In this document: positions 7,130-13,940 of the stretch, piece after piece | Position numbering within the stretch: the first letter of the stretch is position 1 | Layout of the letters: every line of letters starts with the position of its first letter | Source: Christensenella sp. UBA5399 | Lineage (GTDB): Bacteria; Bacillota; Clostridia; Christensenellales; Christensenellaceae | Assembly: GCA_002407725.1 (NCBI GenBank) | Contig: DHOD01000105.1 | Location: 9,025 to 22,964 of the forward strand | DNA length: 13,940 bases | Direction of reading: 5' to 3' | Notes under the pieces: model-generated | What the model was told of the DNA's origin: nothing | What the model saw: the letters and a program-made list of their open reading frames with translations, nothing else | Databases searched by the model: none | Translations under genes and position numbers: made by a program

Positions 7130-8433
7130 TATGCCGCACCCCCATTCTGCTCGGCCTTAGCCGCTTCCCGCAGCTGCTTAGCCTTGGGCATAAAGACGTT
7201 GGGGTTTTTAATGTTGAGGCCTATAAACAGCTTCATCATACCATTGGACACCACCAGCGCCGAGAACATCGAAACAATGATGCTGATGATCAGCGTGTAC
7301 GCAAAGCTTTTGATCTGCCCTGTGCCAAACACCGCCAGCACAATTGCGCAGATCAATGTCGTCACGTTGGAATCCAGTATGGTCACAAACGCCTTTTTGG
7401 TGCCCGCGTTAAACGAAATTCGCAACGTTTTGCCCGTGCGGAATTCTTCCTTGAAACGCTCGAATATAATGACATTGGCATCCACTGCCATGCCGATACC
7501 CAGCACAATGCCCGCGATACCCGGCAAGGTCAGCTGCACGCCCGGCACACTGCCCAGCAGCAGCAATACGCACAGTGTATACACAATAAGCCCCGTACAT
7601 GCCACCAGCCCCGGCAAGCGGTAGAAAATCAACATGAATGCGAACAGCACAAGCAAGCCTATAAAGCCCGCAAAAATGCTGTTTTGCAGGGCGTCCACGC
7701 CCAATGTCGCGCTGATCGTCCTTGCCTCAATCTCCTTGAGGTCGATCGGCAGCGCGCCGCTCTCTATCTGCATGGCAAGGTTTTCCGCCTGCACCTCTGT
7801 GAAATTACCCTCGATAATTCCATTGCCATTGCCGATGTGTGCGTTAACCGTAGGACTGGAAATCGTTACGTCATCCAGCACAATACTGATCGTCTGGTTG
7901 ATGAATTTCAGTGTCGCATCCGAGAACTTTTTGGTTCCCTCGCTTGTCAGCTGGAATGCCACAGCCGGTTTTCCGGAGCTATCGGTCGAGACGCCTGCGT
8001 TCTCGATGTCCGCGCCTTCCATAATGACTTCGCCATTCGGATCCTTAAACTCCAGCTTCGCCGGCGACCCTATAAACTGCGAAATCGCGGTCGGATCCTG
8101 TATTTCGCTGGTTTCGTTGATCGGTATTTCGACACGAATCCTGTCCGTACCCTGGCGCGTCACCGTGCCCTCAGTAAATCCTTTGGAGTCAAGCCTGTTT
8201 CTCAGCACCAGCATTGCCCCATCCATTTTTTCTTCAAAGTTATCGATTGATGTATCGTCCGCCTGATATACGGTATACACGCCACCCGTGATATCCAGCC
8301 CCTGCTGGATACCGCTTAACGGCCGCACATCGTAAATTCCCACGTCAACTCCATTGATAACAAAGAACCCCAACAGCACAATCAGCGCATATATCACAAT
8401 CAACGCTACGGCGCTGCGTGTCTTCGTCTTCAT
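7129..8433 (-). CDS. secD: Protein translocase subunit SecD
   Basis: Partner of SecF in the SecDF export complex. The 434 residues contain a first membrane segment at about 8-27, the motif GLDITGG at 45-51, a large extracytoplasmic domain to about 248, and five membrane segments from about 251 to 405. The fourth carries GIGMAVDANVIIFERFKEE at 312-330, the SecD signature, including the conserved Asp of the proton pathway region. It is shorter than Escherichia coli SecD (about 615) because the P1 domain is reduced, as is usual in Gram-positive bacteria where SecD and SecF are separate. The ATG at 8433 has GGAGG 11 bases upstream (8445-8449), a slightly long spacing. It is the first gene after the promoter at 8502-8530. 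No yajC lies upstream; polC is the neighbour. Confidence 0.97.
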   Translation of the reverse strand: MKTKTRSAVALIVIYALIVLLGFFVINGVDVGIYDVRPLSGIQQGLDITGGVYTVYQADDTSIDNFEEKMDGAMLVLRNRLDSKGFTEGTVTRQGTDRIRVEIPINETSEIQDPTAISQFIGSPAKLEFKDPNGEVIMEGADIENAGVSTDSSGKPAVAFQLTSEGTKKFSDATLKFINQTISIVLDDVTISSPTVNAHIGNGNGIIEGNFTEVQAENLAMQIESGALPIDLKEIEARTISATLGVDALQNSIFAGFIGLLVLFAFMLIFYRLPGLVACTGLIVYTLCVLLLLGSVPGVQLTLPGIAGIVLGIGMAVDANVIIFERFKEEFRTGKTLRISFNAGTKKAFVTILDSNVTTLICAIVLAVFGTGQIKSFAYTLIISIIVSMFSALVVSNGMMKLFIGLNIKNPNVFMPKAKQLREAAKAEQNGGAA

Positions 8434-8501
8434 AAATGCTCATTCCTCCAATCATATCTGTGGGCGGCGACTGTCGTCACCCGCTTTTTACATACCTAAG
8501 T

Positions 8502-8530
8502 ATTATATAATCCCACCTATTAATAGTCAA
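8502..8530 (-). promoter_or_regulatory. Housekeeping sigma (SigA/sigma-70) promoter for the secDF-recJ-apt-relA unit
   Basis: On the minus strand TTGACT (8530-8525) and TATAAT (8507-8502) are separated by exactly 17 bases, 11 of 12 matches to consensus. The expected start of transcription is near 8495-8497, giving a leader of about 63 bases before the secD ATG. The leader could form a small 6-bp hairpin with a GACA loop (8466-8481), which may be chance. The -35 box begins right after the polC terminator hairpin and its T-rich tail. Confidence 0.85.
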
Positions 8531-8557
8531 TTAGAAAATGCAGCGGCCTCCGCCGCT
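8531..8557 (-). terminator. Probable intrinsic terminator of the ispG-polC unit
   Basis: The minus strand reads AGCGGC-GGAG-GCCGCT, a perfect 6-bp GC-rich stem with a 4-base loop (8557-8542), followed by GCA and a short T-rich run TTTTCTAATT. It lies about 28 bases after the polC stop. The T run is imperfect, so termination may be partial. The secD promoter -35 box starts at the end of this run. Confidence 0.65.
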
Positions 8558-8585
8558 CCAATAAAAGCCTTACGCCCCCCTCTGC

Positions 8586-11500
8586 TCAATCGAACAAGCT
8601 GAGCTGATTGGTCTTCGCAACCCCGGCCAGCGTTCCCATCCTATGCATCTCTTCTATCACAGAGGCCGAAAGCTTGCACCGCTTTTTCAGGTCTTCGACG
8701 GATAAAAACTCCGATTTTTCCCTTTCGCTCTCTATGGCAAGCGCGGCATTCTCCCCCAATTGGGGCACCGATATAAACGGCAGCCGCAGCCCCGCCTCTT
8801 CCACAATAAATTTGGTCGCGTCCGATTTTTTCAAATCGATAGGCAAGAAGTGCACATTCCGCAGGTACATCTCTGCCGCAACCTCCAGCATAGTCGCCAT
8901 TTTCTTTTCATTGGCGGTCGCCGCATTGCCCTTTGTCTCTATAATCTGCCAGTTCTTCCTGATGCTCTCCAACCCGCCCGTCACAAACGAGGCGTCAAAC
9001 TCGCCCGCGCGCACAGTGAAGTACGACGCATAGAAGGCTTCTTTGTGGTGCACCTTACAGTATGCTATGCGCAGCGACATGATGACATACGCAACCGCGT
9101 GCGCCTTGGGAAACATGTATTTGATTTTCGCGCACGAATCGGTGAACCAGCCGGGAATGTTCGCATCCCGAAGCGCTTTTGCCTGGTCATCGGTAAAGCC
9201 TTTCTTTGCCACCTTGCCTTTGCGGACGTCTTCCATGATAAAAAAGGCCATGCGCTTCTCCACACCTTTATCCACAAGGTAATTCATGATGTCATCCCTT
9301 GTGCAGATCGCTTCCTTCAACGTGCATACGCCATTGCGGATCAGCTCCTGCGCATTGCCGATCCACACGTCCGTGCCATGGGAAAGTCCGCTGATGCGCA
9401 CAATCTCACCGATTGTAGAAGGCGTTGTCTCCATCAACATCTGGCGCACAAAGCGCGTGCCCATCTCCGGTATGCCCAGCGTCCCTGTTTTTACGTCGAA
9501 AAGCTGCCCCGGCGCAATGCCAAGCGGCTTCATGGAGGAGAACAACTGCATCGTTTCCTTATCGTCCAGCGGCATTGTTTGCGGGTCGATACCTGTGATA
9601 TCCTGCAATATCCTGATGATCGTAGGCACGTCATGCCCCAGGATATCCAGCTTGATCAGTATATCATGCATCGAGTTGAAGTCGAAGTGCGTAGTGATAA
9701 ACTCCGCATCCTGCTTGTCGGCGGGGCGCTGTACGGGCGTAAACTCGTACACCTCCCGGTCATGGGGCACAATGACCATGCCGCCCGGGTGCTGCCCCGT
9801 TGTCTTTTTAACGCCGGAAACCCCCTCCACAAGCCGGTTGATCTCCGCCTCGTTGGCGTTTGTCCCCGTCTCTTCCATGAATTTTTTCACATATCCATAT
9901 GCAATCCTGTCCTGAATGGCGCTGATCGTTCCCGCACGAAACACGTGTCCCTCGCCAAACAGCTCCTCGGTATATTTGTGCGCAACGCCCTGGTATTCGC
10001 CCGAGAAGTTCAGGTCGATATCCGGCACTTTATCCGCGTTGATCCCCAGGAAAACCTCAAACGGTATATCAAACCCATCTTTCAGGTAATCGGCTCCGCA
10101 TTCGGGACACTTGGCATCCGGCAGATCGGGGCCGCAGGCATACAATTCCTTGTCCACATCAAAATCGCTGTGCTTGCAGTTGGGGCACACATAGTGCGGC
10201 TGCAACGGGTTTACCTCGGTAATGCCCGTCATCGTAGCCGCCAGGCTGGAGCCGACCGACCCCCTGGACCCTACCAGGTACCCGTCGTCCATCGACTTTT
10301 TTACCAGTTTATGGGCGCTGTAATACAGCACAGAAAACCCATGGCCGACAATGGAGTCGAGCTCCCGCTTCAGCCGCGCCGATACAATTTCCGGCAGCGG
10401 ATCTCCGTATTTCTCTTGTGCGGTTTTGTACGCGAGCTCCGTGATGTGTTCCGCCGCGTTTTCCAGCACCGGCATTGCCGTGTCGTTCTGGAAAAGCTCC
10501 ACCTCTTCCACCATATCCGCTATCACATTGGTGTTTTTTACGACAACTTCGTATGCTTTCTCTTCCCCCAGATACGAAAATTCCTCCAGCATTTCCTCTG
10601 TTGTGCGCAGGTATAGCGGCGCCTGGGATATGTCGTCGTACTTCTGCACTTTAAACATAATACGCCGGAAGTATTCGCCGTGCGGGTCAAGGAAATGCAC
10701 ATCGCAGGTCGCAACCACCGGTTTGTTCAGCTTCTCGCCCAGTTTCACAATTTTTTTATTGCAGTTTCGGACGTCGTCCATATTTTTCAGTGTCCCGTTC
10801 CTGACAAGAAACTCATTGTTGCCCACCGGCTGTATCTCAAGATAATCATAAAAAGACGCAATCTTCTCCAGCTTTTTGTCCGGCACATCCATCAGCACCG
10901 CCCTGTAAAGCTCGTTCTGCTCACAGGCAGAGCCGATGATCAATCCCTCGCGGTGCGCCTGGATCAGGCTTTTGGGCATCCGGGGCCTGCGGTAAAAATA
11001 ATCCACATGCGCATGGGAAATCAGCTTGTACAGGTTCCGCAGCCCGCGCTTGTTCTTTGCCAGCAGTATCACGTGATACAACTTGGCATGCTTATACATC
11101 ACACTGGTATCGCCCAGCTCATTGACTTCTTTCATGTCGCTTGCGCCGTTCGCTTTGAATATATCAAAGCATTTGAGCATGATTTGCGCCGTGCACACCG
11201 CGTCATCGACCGCGCGGTGGTGTGTAAACGGAATGCGCAAGTGCTTGGCGACCGTGTTGAGCTTATGGTTTTTCAGGTCGGGGTCTGCCAGCCTGCACAG
11301 CGCCACCGTATCGATGACCCTGTTTGCATAGCTTATACCATGGGCCGCGCTCTTCCCAAAAACAAACCGCGTGTCAAAATCCGCATTGTGCGCTGCAAGC
11401 ACCGCCGCATCGCCGCAAAACGCATGAAAAGCCGCAAGCGCTTCGGCCGGTGGCGGGGCGTCCGCCAACATATCGTCTGTAATGCCCGTCAGTGATACAA

Positions 11501-12830
11501 TTGCGGGGGGGATAGGCGCGGATGTCTTGACAAAAGTATGGAAGCGGTCCTGCGGCTTCCCATCCAAAATTCGTACCGCGCCAATTTCCGTAATCTCGCA
11601 TGTCTCCGGGTTCAGGCCCGTCGTCTCAATGTCAAAAACCACATATTCGTCCGCAAAATCCAAGTCGTCCGCATAATCGTAAAGCTTTTTGGTATCGTCG
11701 ATCATGTACGCTTCCACACCGTAAATGACCTTGATTCCATGCGCTTTCGCAGCCCGCTCCGCATCAGGGAACGCCTGCACCACACCGTGGTCGGTGATGG
11801 CAATCGCCTTATGCCCCCACTTGGCGGCGCGCGTCACAATGTCTTTGGCCGAGCTGACCGCATCCTGCGCCGACATCTGTGTGTGCACATGCAGCTCCAC
11901 ACGTTTTTCCGGCGCTTCGTCAGTCCGCTCTTTATGGGACGAACGCGAAATATCTTTTACCTTGATGGTGCTGTCCTTGTCAAAATTATCAAAATCATAT
12001 TTGCCCCGCACGCGCACCCAACGGCCTTTTCCCGGCGGCTCCAGCTTGGATTTAAACCGTTGTCCCTCAATAAAGAAGCACGTTACGCTTGCAGTGTAAT
12101 CACAGAGCACAAACTTGTGCTTTGTAAACTCGCCATCCTTGATGGGCTTGGACTCCACCGCGACAACTTCGCCTTCCACGGTATATTCCGCCCCTTCGTG
12201 CAGGTCGTTAAGCGGCACAACATAAACCGACGCAGCCTTTTTTTTTGCCGCCGGCCTGGCGGCCGTATTTTCATTTACCTTGGGCAGTGCCGGTTCTTCC
12301 ACCTTGATCTGTATCAGTTCTTCGGACATCTCGTATGCCGATTCCGGGATATCCTCCACCGCTGTAGAAATCATCACGTCGATCCCATAAGAATCCCGCA
12401 AAAATCCCCCAAGCGCATCCCCCATCTGCATGGAGTTGAAAATTTCCTCACCCGTCTCATTTTCAAACGAAACCTTTAACGTGGCCGATTGCAGTTGAAT
12501 ATGCGCCGATGTGATAAACGGCGTCAGCACAGGCTGCTTCAATATACAAAAATCCTTGCAGTGCTTTTCCAAAATGGCGGGGTCCGAGGTGACCTCTCCA
12601 CTGAAATCATTTTGGGAAAGGAACAGGCCAATGTCCCCTTTTTTGTGCGCGCCAAGACGGTCGCGCAGCCTGATAAAGCGCGCGGGAGTAAAATGCCTTG
12701 TTGTTTTATAGTGGATGCCTACCCGGCCCTGTTCCGGGCTGTATTCCGCCCTGTCTTGCCTGATTTTATCCTTTAGGCTGCCATCGACACTTATTTCCTT
12801 CAGCAGCTCTTTCAATTCCTGACCGCTCAC
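8586..12830 (-). CDS. polC: DNA polymerase III alpha subunit, PolC type
   Basis: Replicative polymerase with built-in proofreading, typical of low-GC Gram-positive bacteria. The 1414 residues follow the PolC order: an N-terminal domain, a variable linker (about 180-200, Lys/Ala-rich), an OB fold (about 205-295), a PHP domain split by the exonuclease (ELHVHTQMS at 312-320; ITDHG at 345-349), the DEDDh 3'-5' exonuclease (FDIETTGL at 399-406, HNADFD at 481-486, HHRAVDD at 537-543), the GSRGSVGSS element at 855-862, a zinc-binding cluster (Cys882, Cys885, Cys908, Cys911), and the polymerase active site PDIDLNFSGEYQ at 936-947. The last residues, QLSLFD at 1409-1414, are the canonical sliding-clamp binding peptide. 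The start is GTG at 12830 with AAGGAG 7 bases upstream. ispG ends 34 bases before it. Confidence 0.98.
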   Translation of the reverse strand: MSGQELKELLKEISVDGSLKDKIRQDRAEYSPEQGRVGIHYKTTRHFTPARFIRLRDRLGAHKKGDIGLFLSQNDFSGEVTSDPAILEKHCKDFCILKQPVLTPFITSAHIQLQSATLKVSFENETGEEIFNSMQMGDALGGFLRDSYGIDVMISTAVEDIPESAYEMSEELIQIKVEEPALPKVNENTAARPAAKKKAASVYVVPLNDLHEGAEYTVEGEVVAVESKPIKDGEFTKHKFVLCDYTASVTCFFIEGQRFKSKLEPPGKGRWVRVRGKYDFDNFDKDSTIKVKDISRSSHKERTDEAPEKRVELHVHTQMSAQDAVSSAKDIVTRAAKWGHKAIAITDHGVVQAFPDAERAAKAHGIKVIYGVEAYMIDDTKKLYDYADDLDFADEYVVFDIETTGLNPETCEITEIGAVRILDGKPQDRFHTFVKTSAPIPPAIVSLTGITDDMLADAPPPAEALAAFHAFCGDAAVLAAHNADFDTRFVFGKSAAHGISYANRVIDTVALCRLADPDLKNHKLNTVAKHLRIPFTHHRAVDDAVCTAQIMLKCFDIFKANGASDMKEVNELGDTSVMYKHAKLYHVILLAKNKRGLRNLYKLISHAHVDYFYRRPRMPKSLIQAHREGLIIGSACEQNELYRAVLMDVPDKKLEKIASFYDYLEIQPVGNNEFLVRNGTLKNMDDVRNCNKKIVKLGEKLNKPVVATCDVHFLDPHGEYFRRIMFKVQKYDDISQAPLYLRTTEEMLEEFSYLGEEKAYEVVVKNTNVIADMVEEVELFQNDTAMPVLENAAEHITELAYKTAQEKYGDPLPEIVSARLKRELDSIVGHGFSVLYYSAHKLVKKSMDDGYLVGSRGSVGSSLAATMTGITEVNPLQPHYVCPNCKHSDFDVDKELYACGPDLPDAKCPECGADYLKDGFDIPFEVFLGINADKVPDIDLNFSGEYQGVAHKYTEELFGEGHVFRAGTISAIQDRIAYGYVKKFMEETGTNANEAEINRLVEGVSGVKKTTGQHPGGMVIVPHDREVYEFTPVQRPADKQDAEFITTHFDFNSMHDILIKLDILGHDVPTIIRILQDITGIDPQTMPLDDKETMQLFSSMKPLGIAPGQLFDVKTGTLGIPEMGTRFVRQMLMETTPSTIGEIVRISGLSHGTDVWIGNAQELIRNGVCTLKEAICTRDDIMNYLVDKGVEKRMAFFIMEDVRKGKVAKKGFTDDQAKALRDANIPGWFTDSCAKIKYMFPKAHAVAYVIMSLRIAYCKVHHKEAFYASYFTVRAGEFDASFVTGGLESIRKNWQIIETKGNAATANEKKMATMLEVAAEMYLRNVHFLPIDLKKSDATKFIVEEAGLRLPFISVPQLGENAALAIESEREKSEFLSVEDLKKRCKLSASVIEEMHRMGTLAGVAKTNQLSLFD

Positions 12831-12831
12831 C

Positions 12832-12846
12832 CAAAAGCTCCTTTTG
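12832..12846 (-). promoter_or_regulatory. Ribosome binding site of polC within a small inverted repeat
   Basis: AAGGAG (12843-12838) lies 7 bases before the GTG at 12830. It sits in CAAAAG-GAG-CTTTTG, a 6-bp inverted repeat with a 3-base loop, so part of the Shine-Dalgarno sequence could be paired. The stem is AT-rich and weak; the ribosome binding site is sure, a regulatory role is not. Confidence 0.75.
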
Positions 12847-12864
12847 TGTTATTTCTACCCGCTA

Positions 12865-13940
12865 TTACCGCTGTTTGTTCTGTGCCTCATATTCATCCTG
12901 GAATTCATTGATCATACGCTTCATGACGGGCAGTATATCAAATTCGTCCAGCTTTTGGATAATTTTTCCCTTCGCAAAAAGCAGCGCTTCGCCTCTGCCC
13001 CCCGCAATGCCCAGGTCTGCTTCTTTGGCCTCCCCCGGCCCATTGACCGCGCAGCCCATCACGGCGACCTTCATTGGCGCACGCATGTTCTGTGTATACT
13101 GCTCAATGCTTGACGCAATCTTCTCCAAATCCAGCGAGCAGCGGGCGCAGGTGGGGCACGATACAATCTCTACGCCGCCTTTCCTTTTCCCGCAGCCGCG
13201 CAGTATATCCTGCGCCGCATAAATTTCCTGCACAGGGTCGCCCGTAATCGAGACGCGCATCGTATCGCCAATACCGTCCACAATCAGCGCCCCCAGCGCA
13301 ATCGATGATTTTACAAGGGCGGATTTATACGTTCCCGCCTCTGTCACGCCCAAATGCAGCGGATAACCCACCATCCGCGCAATCATCCTGTATGCCGTAA
13401 TGCAGACCGGCGCAGAGGATGACTTGATCGACACAACAATGTCCTGAAAACCTGCCCGCTCCAATATCCGTATATTGTCTATGGCGCTCTGCACCAGCGC
13501 CTCGGCAGTAGGTCCGCCATGCCGCTGCAGCAATTCCTTGGACAGCGATCCCGCGTTTGCGCCCACGCGTATAGGGATGTTGTGCTTTTTCGCGGCCGAA
13601 ACCACCTTGAGTATTTCCGGCTGCTTACCAATATTTCCGGGGTTGATACGGATTTTATCCACACCGTTCTCAATCGCTTTTACAGCGATTTTATGGTCAA
13701 AATGCACATCACCTACCAGCGGTATGTGAATCTGGTCTTTAATTTTGGGAATGACCTCGGCGCATTGCTCATCATAAATGGCGCACCGGGCAATGTCGCA
13801 GCCCGCTTCTTCCAGCGCCAGTATCTGCTCCACCGTCTTACGCACATCCTTTGTATCTGTGTTTGTCATCGACTGTACGGCCATCTGCCCGCCGCCGCCG
13901 ATTGTCACACCACCAATTTTCACCATTCGCGTCTTTTTCA
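12865..13940 (-). CDS. ispG: 4-hydroxy-3-methylbut-2-en-1-yl diphosphate synthase (IspG/GcpE), 5' end cut by the window
   Basis: Penultimate enzyme of the MEP isoprenoid pathway: reduces 2-C-methyl-D-erythritol 2,4-cyclodiphosphate to HMBPP with a [4Fe-4S] cluster. The window holds the TAA stop at 12865 and 353 residues from an internal ATG at 13926, but the frame stays open to the edge and reads KKTR before it. Family members have such a KTR stretch before V-KIG, so the true start is most likely just outside. Counted from that ATG, the cluster motif CPTC is at 257-260, the third cysteine is in GCAVNGPGE (Cys292), and Glu299 fits the fourth ligand. KIRINPGNIG at 91-100 and the TIM-barrel segments around it are typical. 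There is an additional Cys263 (CPTCARC). Length fits the short Gram-positive form without the middle insertion. Confidence 0.96.
   Translation of the reverse strand, partial: KKTRMVKIGGVTIGGGGQMAVQSMTNTDTKDVRKTVEQILALEEAGCDIARCAIYDEQCAEVIPKIKDQIHIPLVGDVHFDHKIAVKAIENGVDKIRINPGNIGKQPEILKVVSAAKKHNIPIRVGANAGSLSKELLQRHGGPTAEALVQSAIDNIRILERAGFQDIVVSIKSSSAPVCITAYRMIARMVGYPLHLGVTEAGTYKSALVKSSIALGALIVDGIGDTMRVSITGDPVQEIYAAQDILRGCGKRKGGVEIVSCPTCARCSLDLEKIASSIEQYTQNMRAPMKVAVMGCAVNGPGEAKEADLGIAGGRGEALLFAKGKIIQKLDEFDILPVMKRMINEFQDEYEAQNKQR

Noticed and set aside
8760..10616. 618-codon open frame on the plus strand, opposite polC
   Set aside because: It lies codon-for-codon in the antisense register of polC (its first base faces the third base of polC codons). 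In that register stops arise only from TTA, CTA and TCA codons, which this genome uses rarely. No family resemblance and no promoter; polC itself is certain.
12865..13926. Complete ispG starting at ATG 13926
   Set aside because: The frame remains open to the window edge and the residues before it (KKTR) fit the family N-terminus, so the gene is treated as cut at its 5' end.
1..13940. Search for CRISPR repeats, insertion sequences, tRNA or rRNA genes, toxin-antitoxin or phage genes
   Set aside because: Nothing found; the window is almost fully packed with housekeeping genes. The longest gap is the 152 bases between polC and secD, which is explained by a terminator and a promoter.

Overview
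This window comes from a low-to-mid GC Gram-positive bacterium of the Clostridia type. The signs are a PolC-type replicative polymerase, a bifunctional Rel of Firmicutes type, the short Gram-positive form of IspG, a HemZ-type radical SAM protein, strong GGAGG ribosome binding sites, and the block secD-secF-recJ-apt-relA-dtd-MBL-hemZ that is familiar from clostridial genomes. By eye the GC content is near 50 percent. Placement below class level, for example near the Christensenellales, would be a guess.

All ten genes lie on the minus strand, so transcription runs from high to low coordinates. Two transcription units are visible. The upstream one (right end) holds ispG, cut by the window edge, and polC, and it ends at a short hairpin just after polC. 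The second begins at a near-consensus promoter (TTGACT, 17 bp, TATAAT) directly behind that hairpin. It reads secD, secF, recJ, apt, relA, dtd, an MBL-fold hydrolase, and hemZ, which is cut at the left edge. Most of its genes touch or overlap: secD/secF share one base, recJ/apt overlap by 17 bases, relA/dtd are 1 base apart, and the MBL gene and its neighbours are 2 bases apart. The one sizeable gap inside the unit, secF to recJ (90 bases), is largely filled by a 17-bp hairpin with G-U pairs that works only as minus-strand RNA.

The genes are housekeeping: isoprenoid precursor synthesis (IspG), chromosome replication (PolC), protein export (SecDF), single-strand DNA exonuclease in repair (RecJ), adenine salvage (Apt), stringent response (Rel), removal of D-amino acids from tRNA (Dtd), a thiol-ester or related metallo-hydrolase, and porphyrin-related radical SAM chemistry (HemZ). 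Three start codons are not ATG: GTG for polC, and TTG for relA and the MBL gene.

I find no mobile element, CRISPR array, tRNA or rRNA, and no convincing new system. The points most worth checking are the secF-recJ hairpin, a paired substitution in the Dtd active-site region, an extra cysteine beside the IspG cluster motif, and the joining of the ispG-polC unit to the secDF unit.
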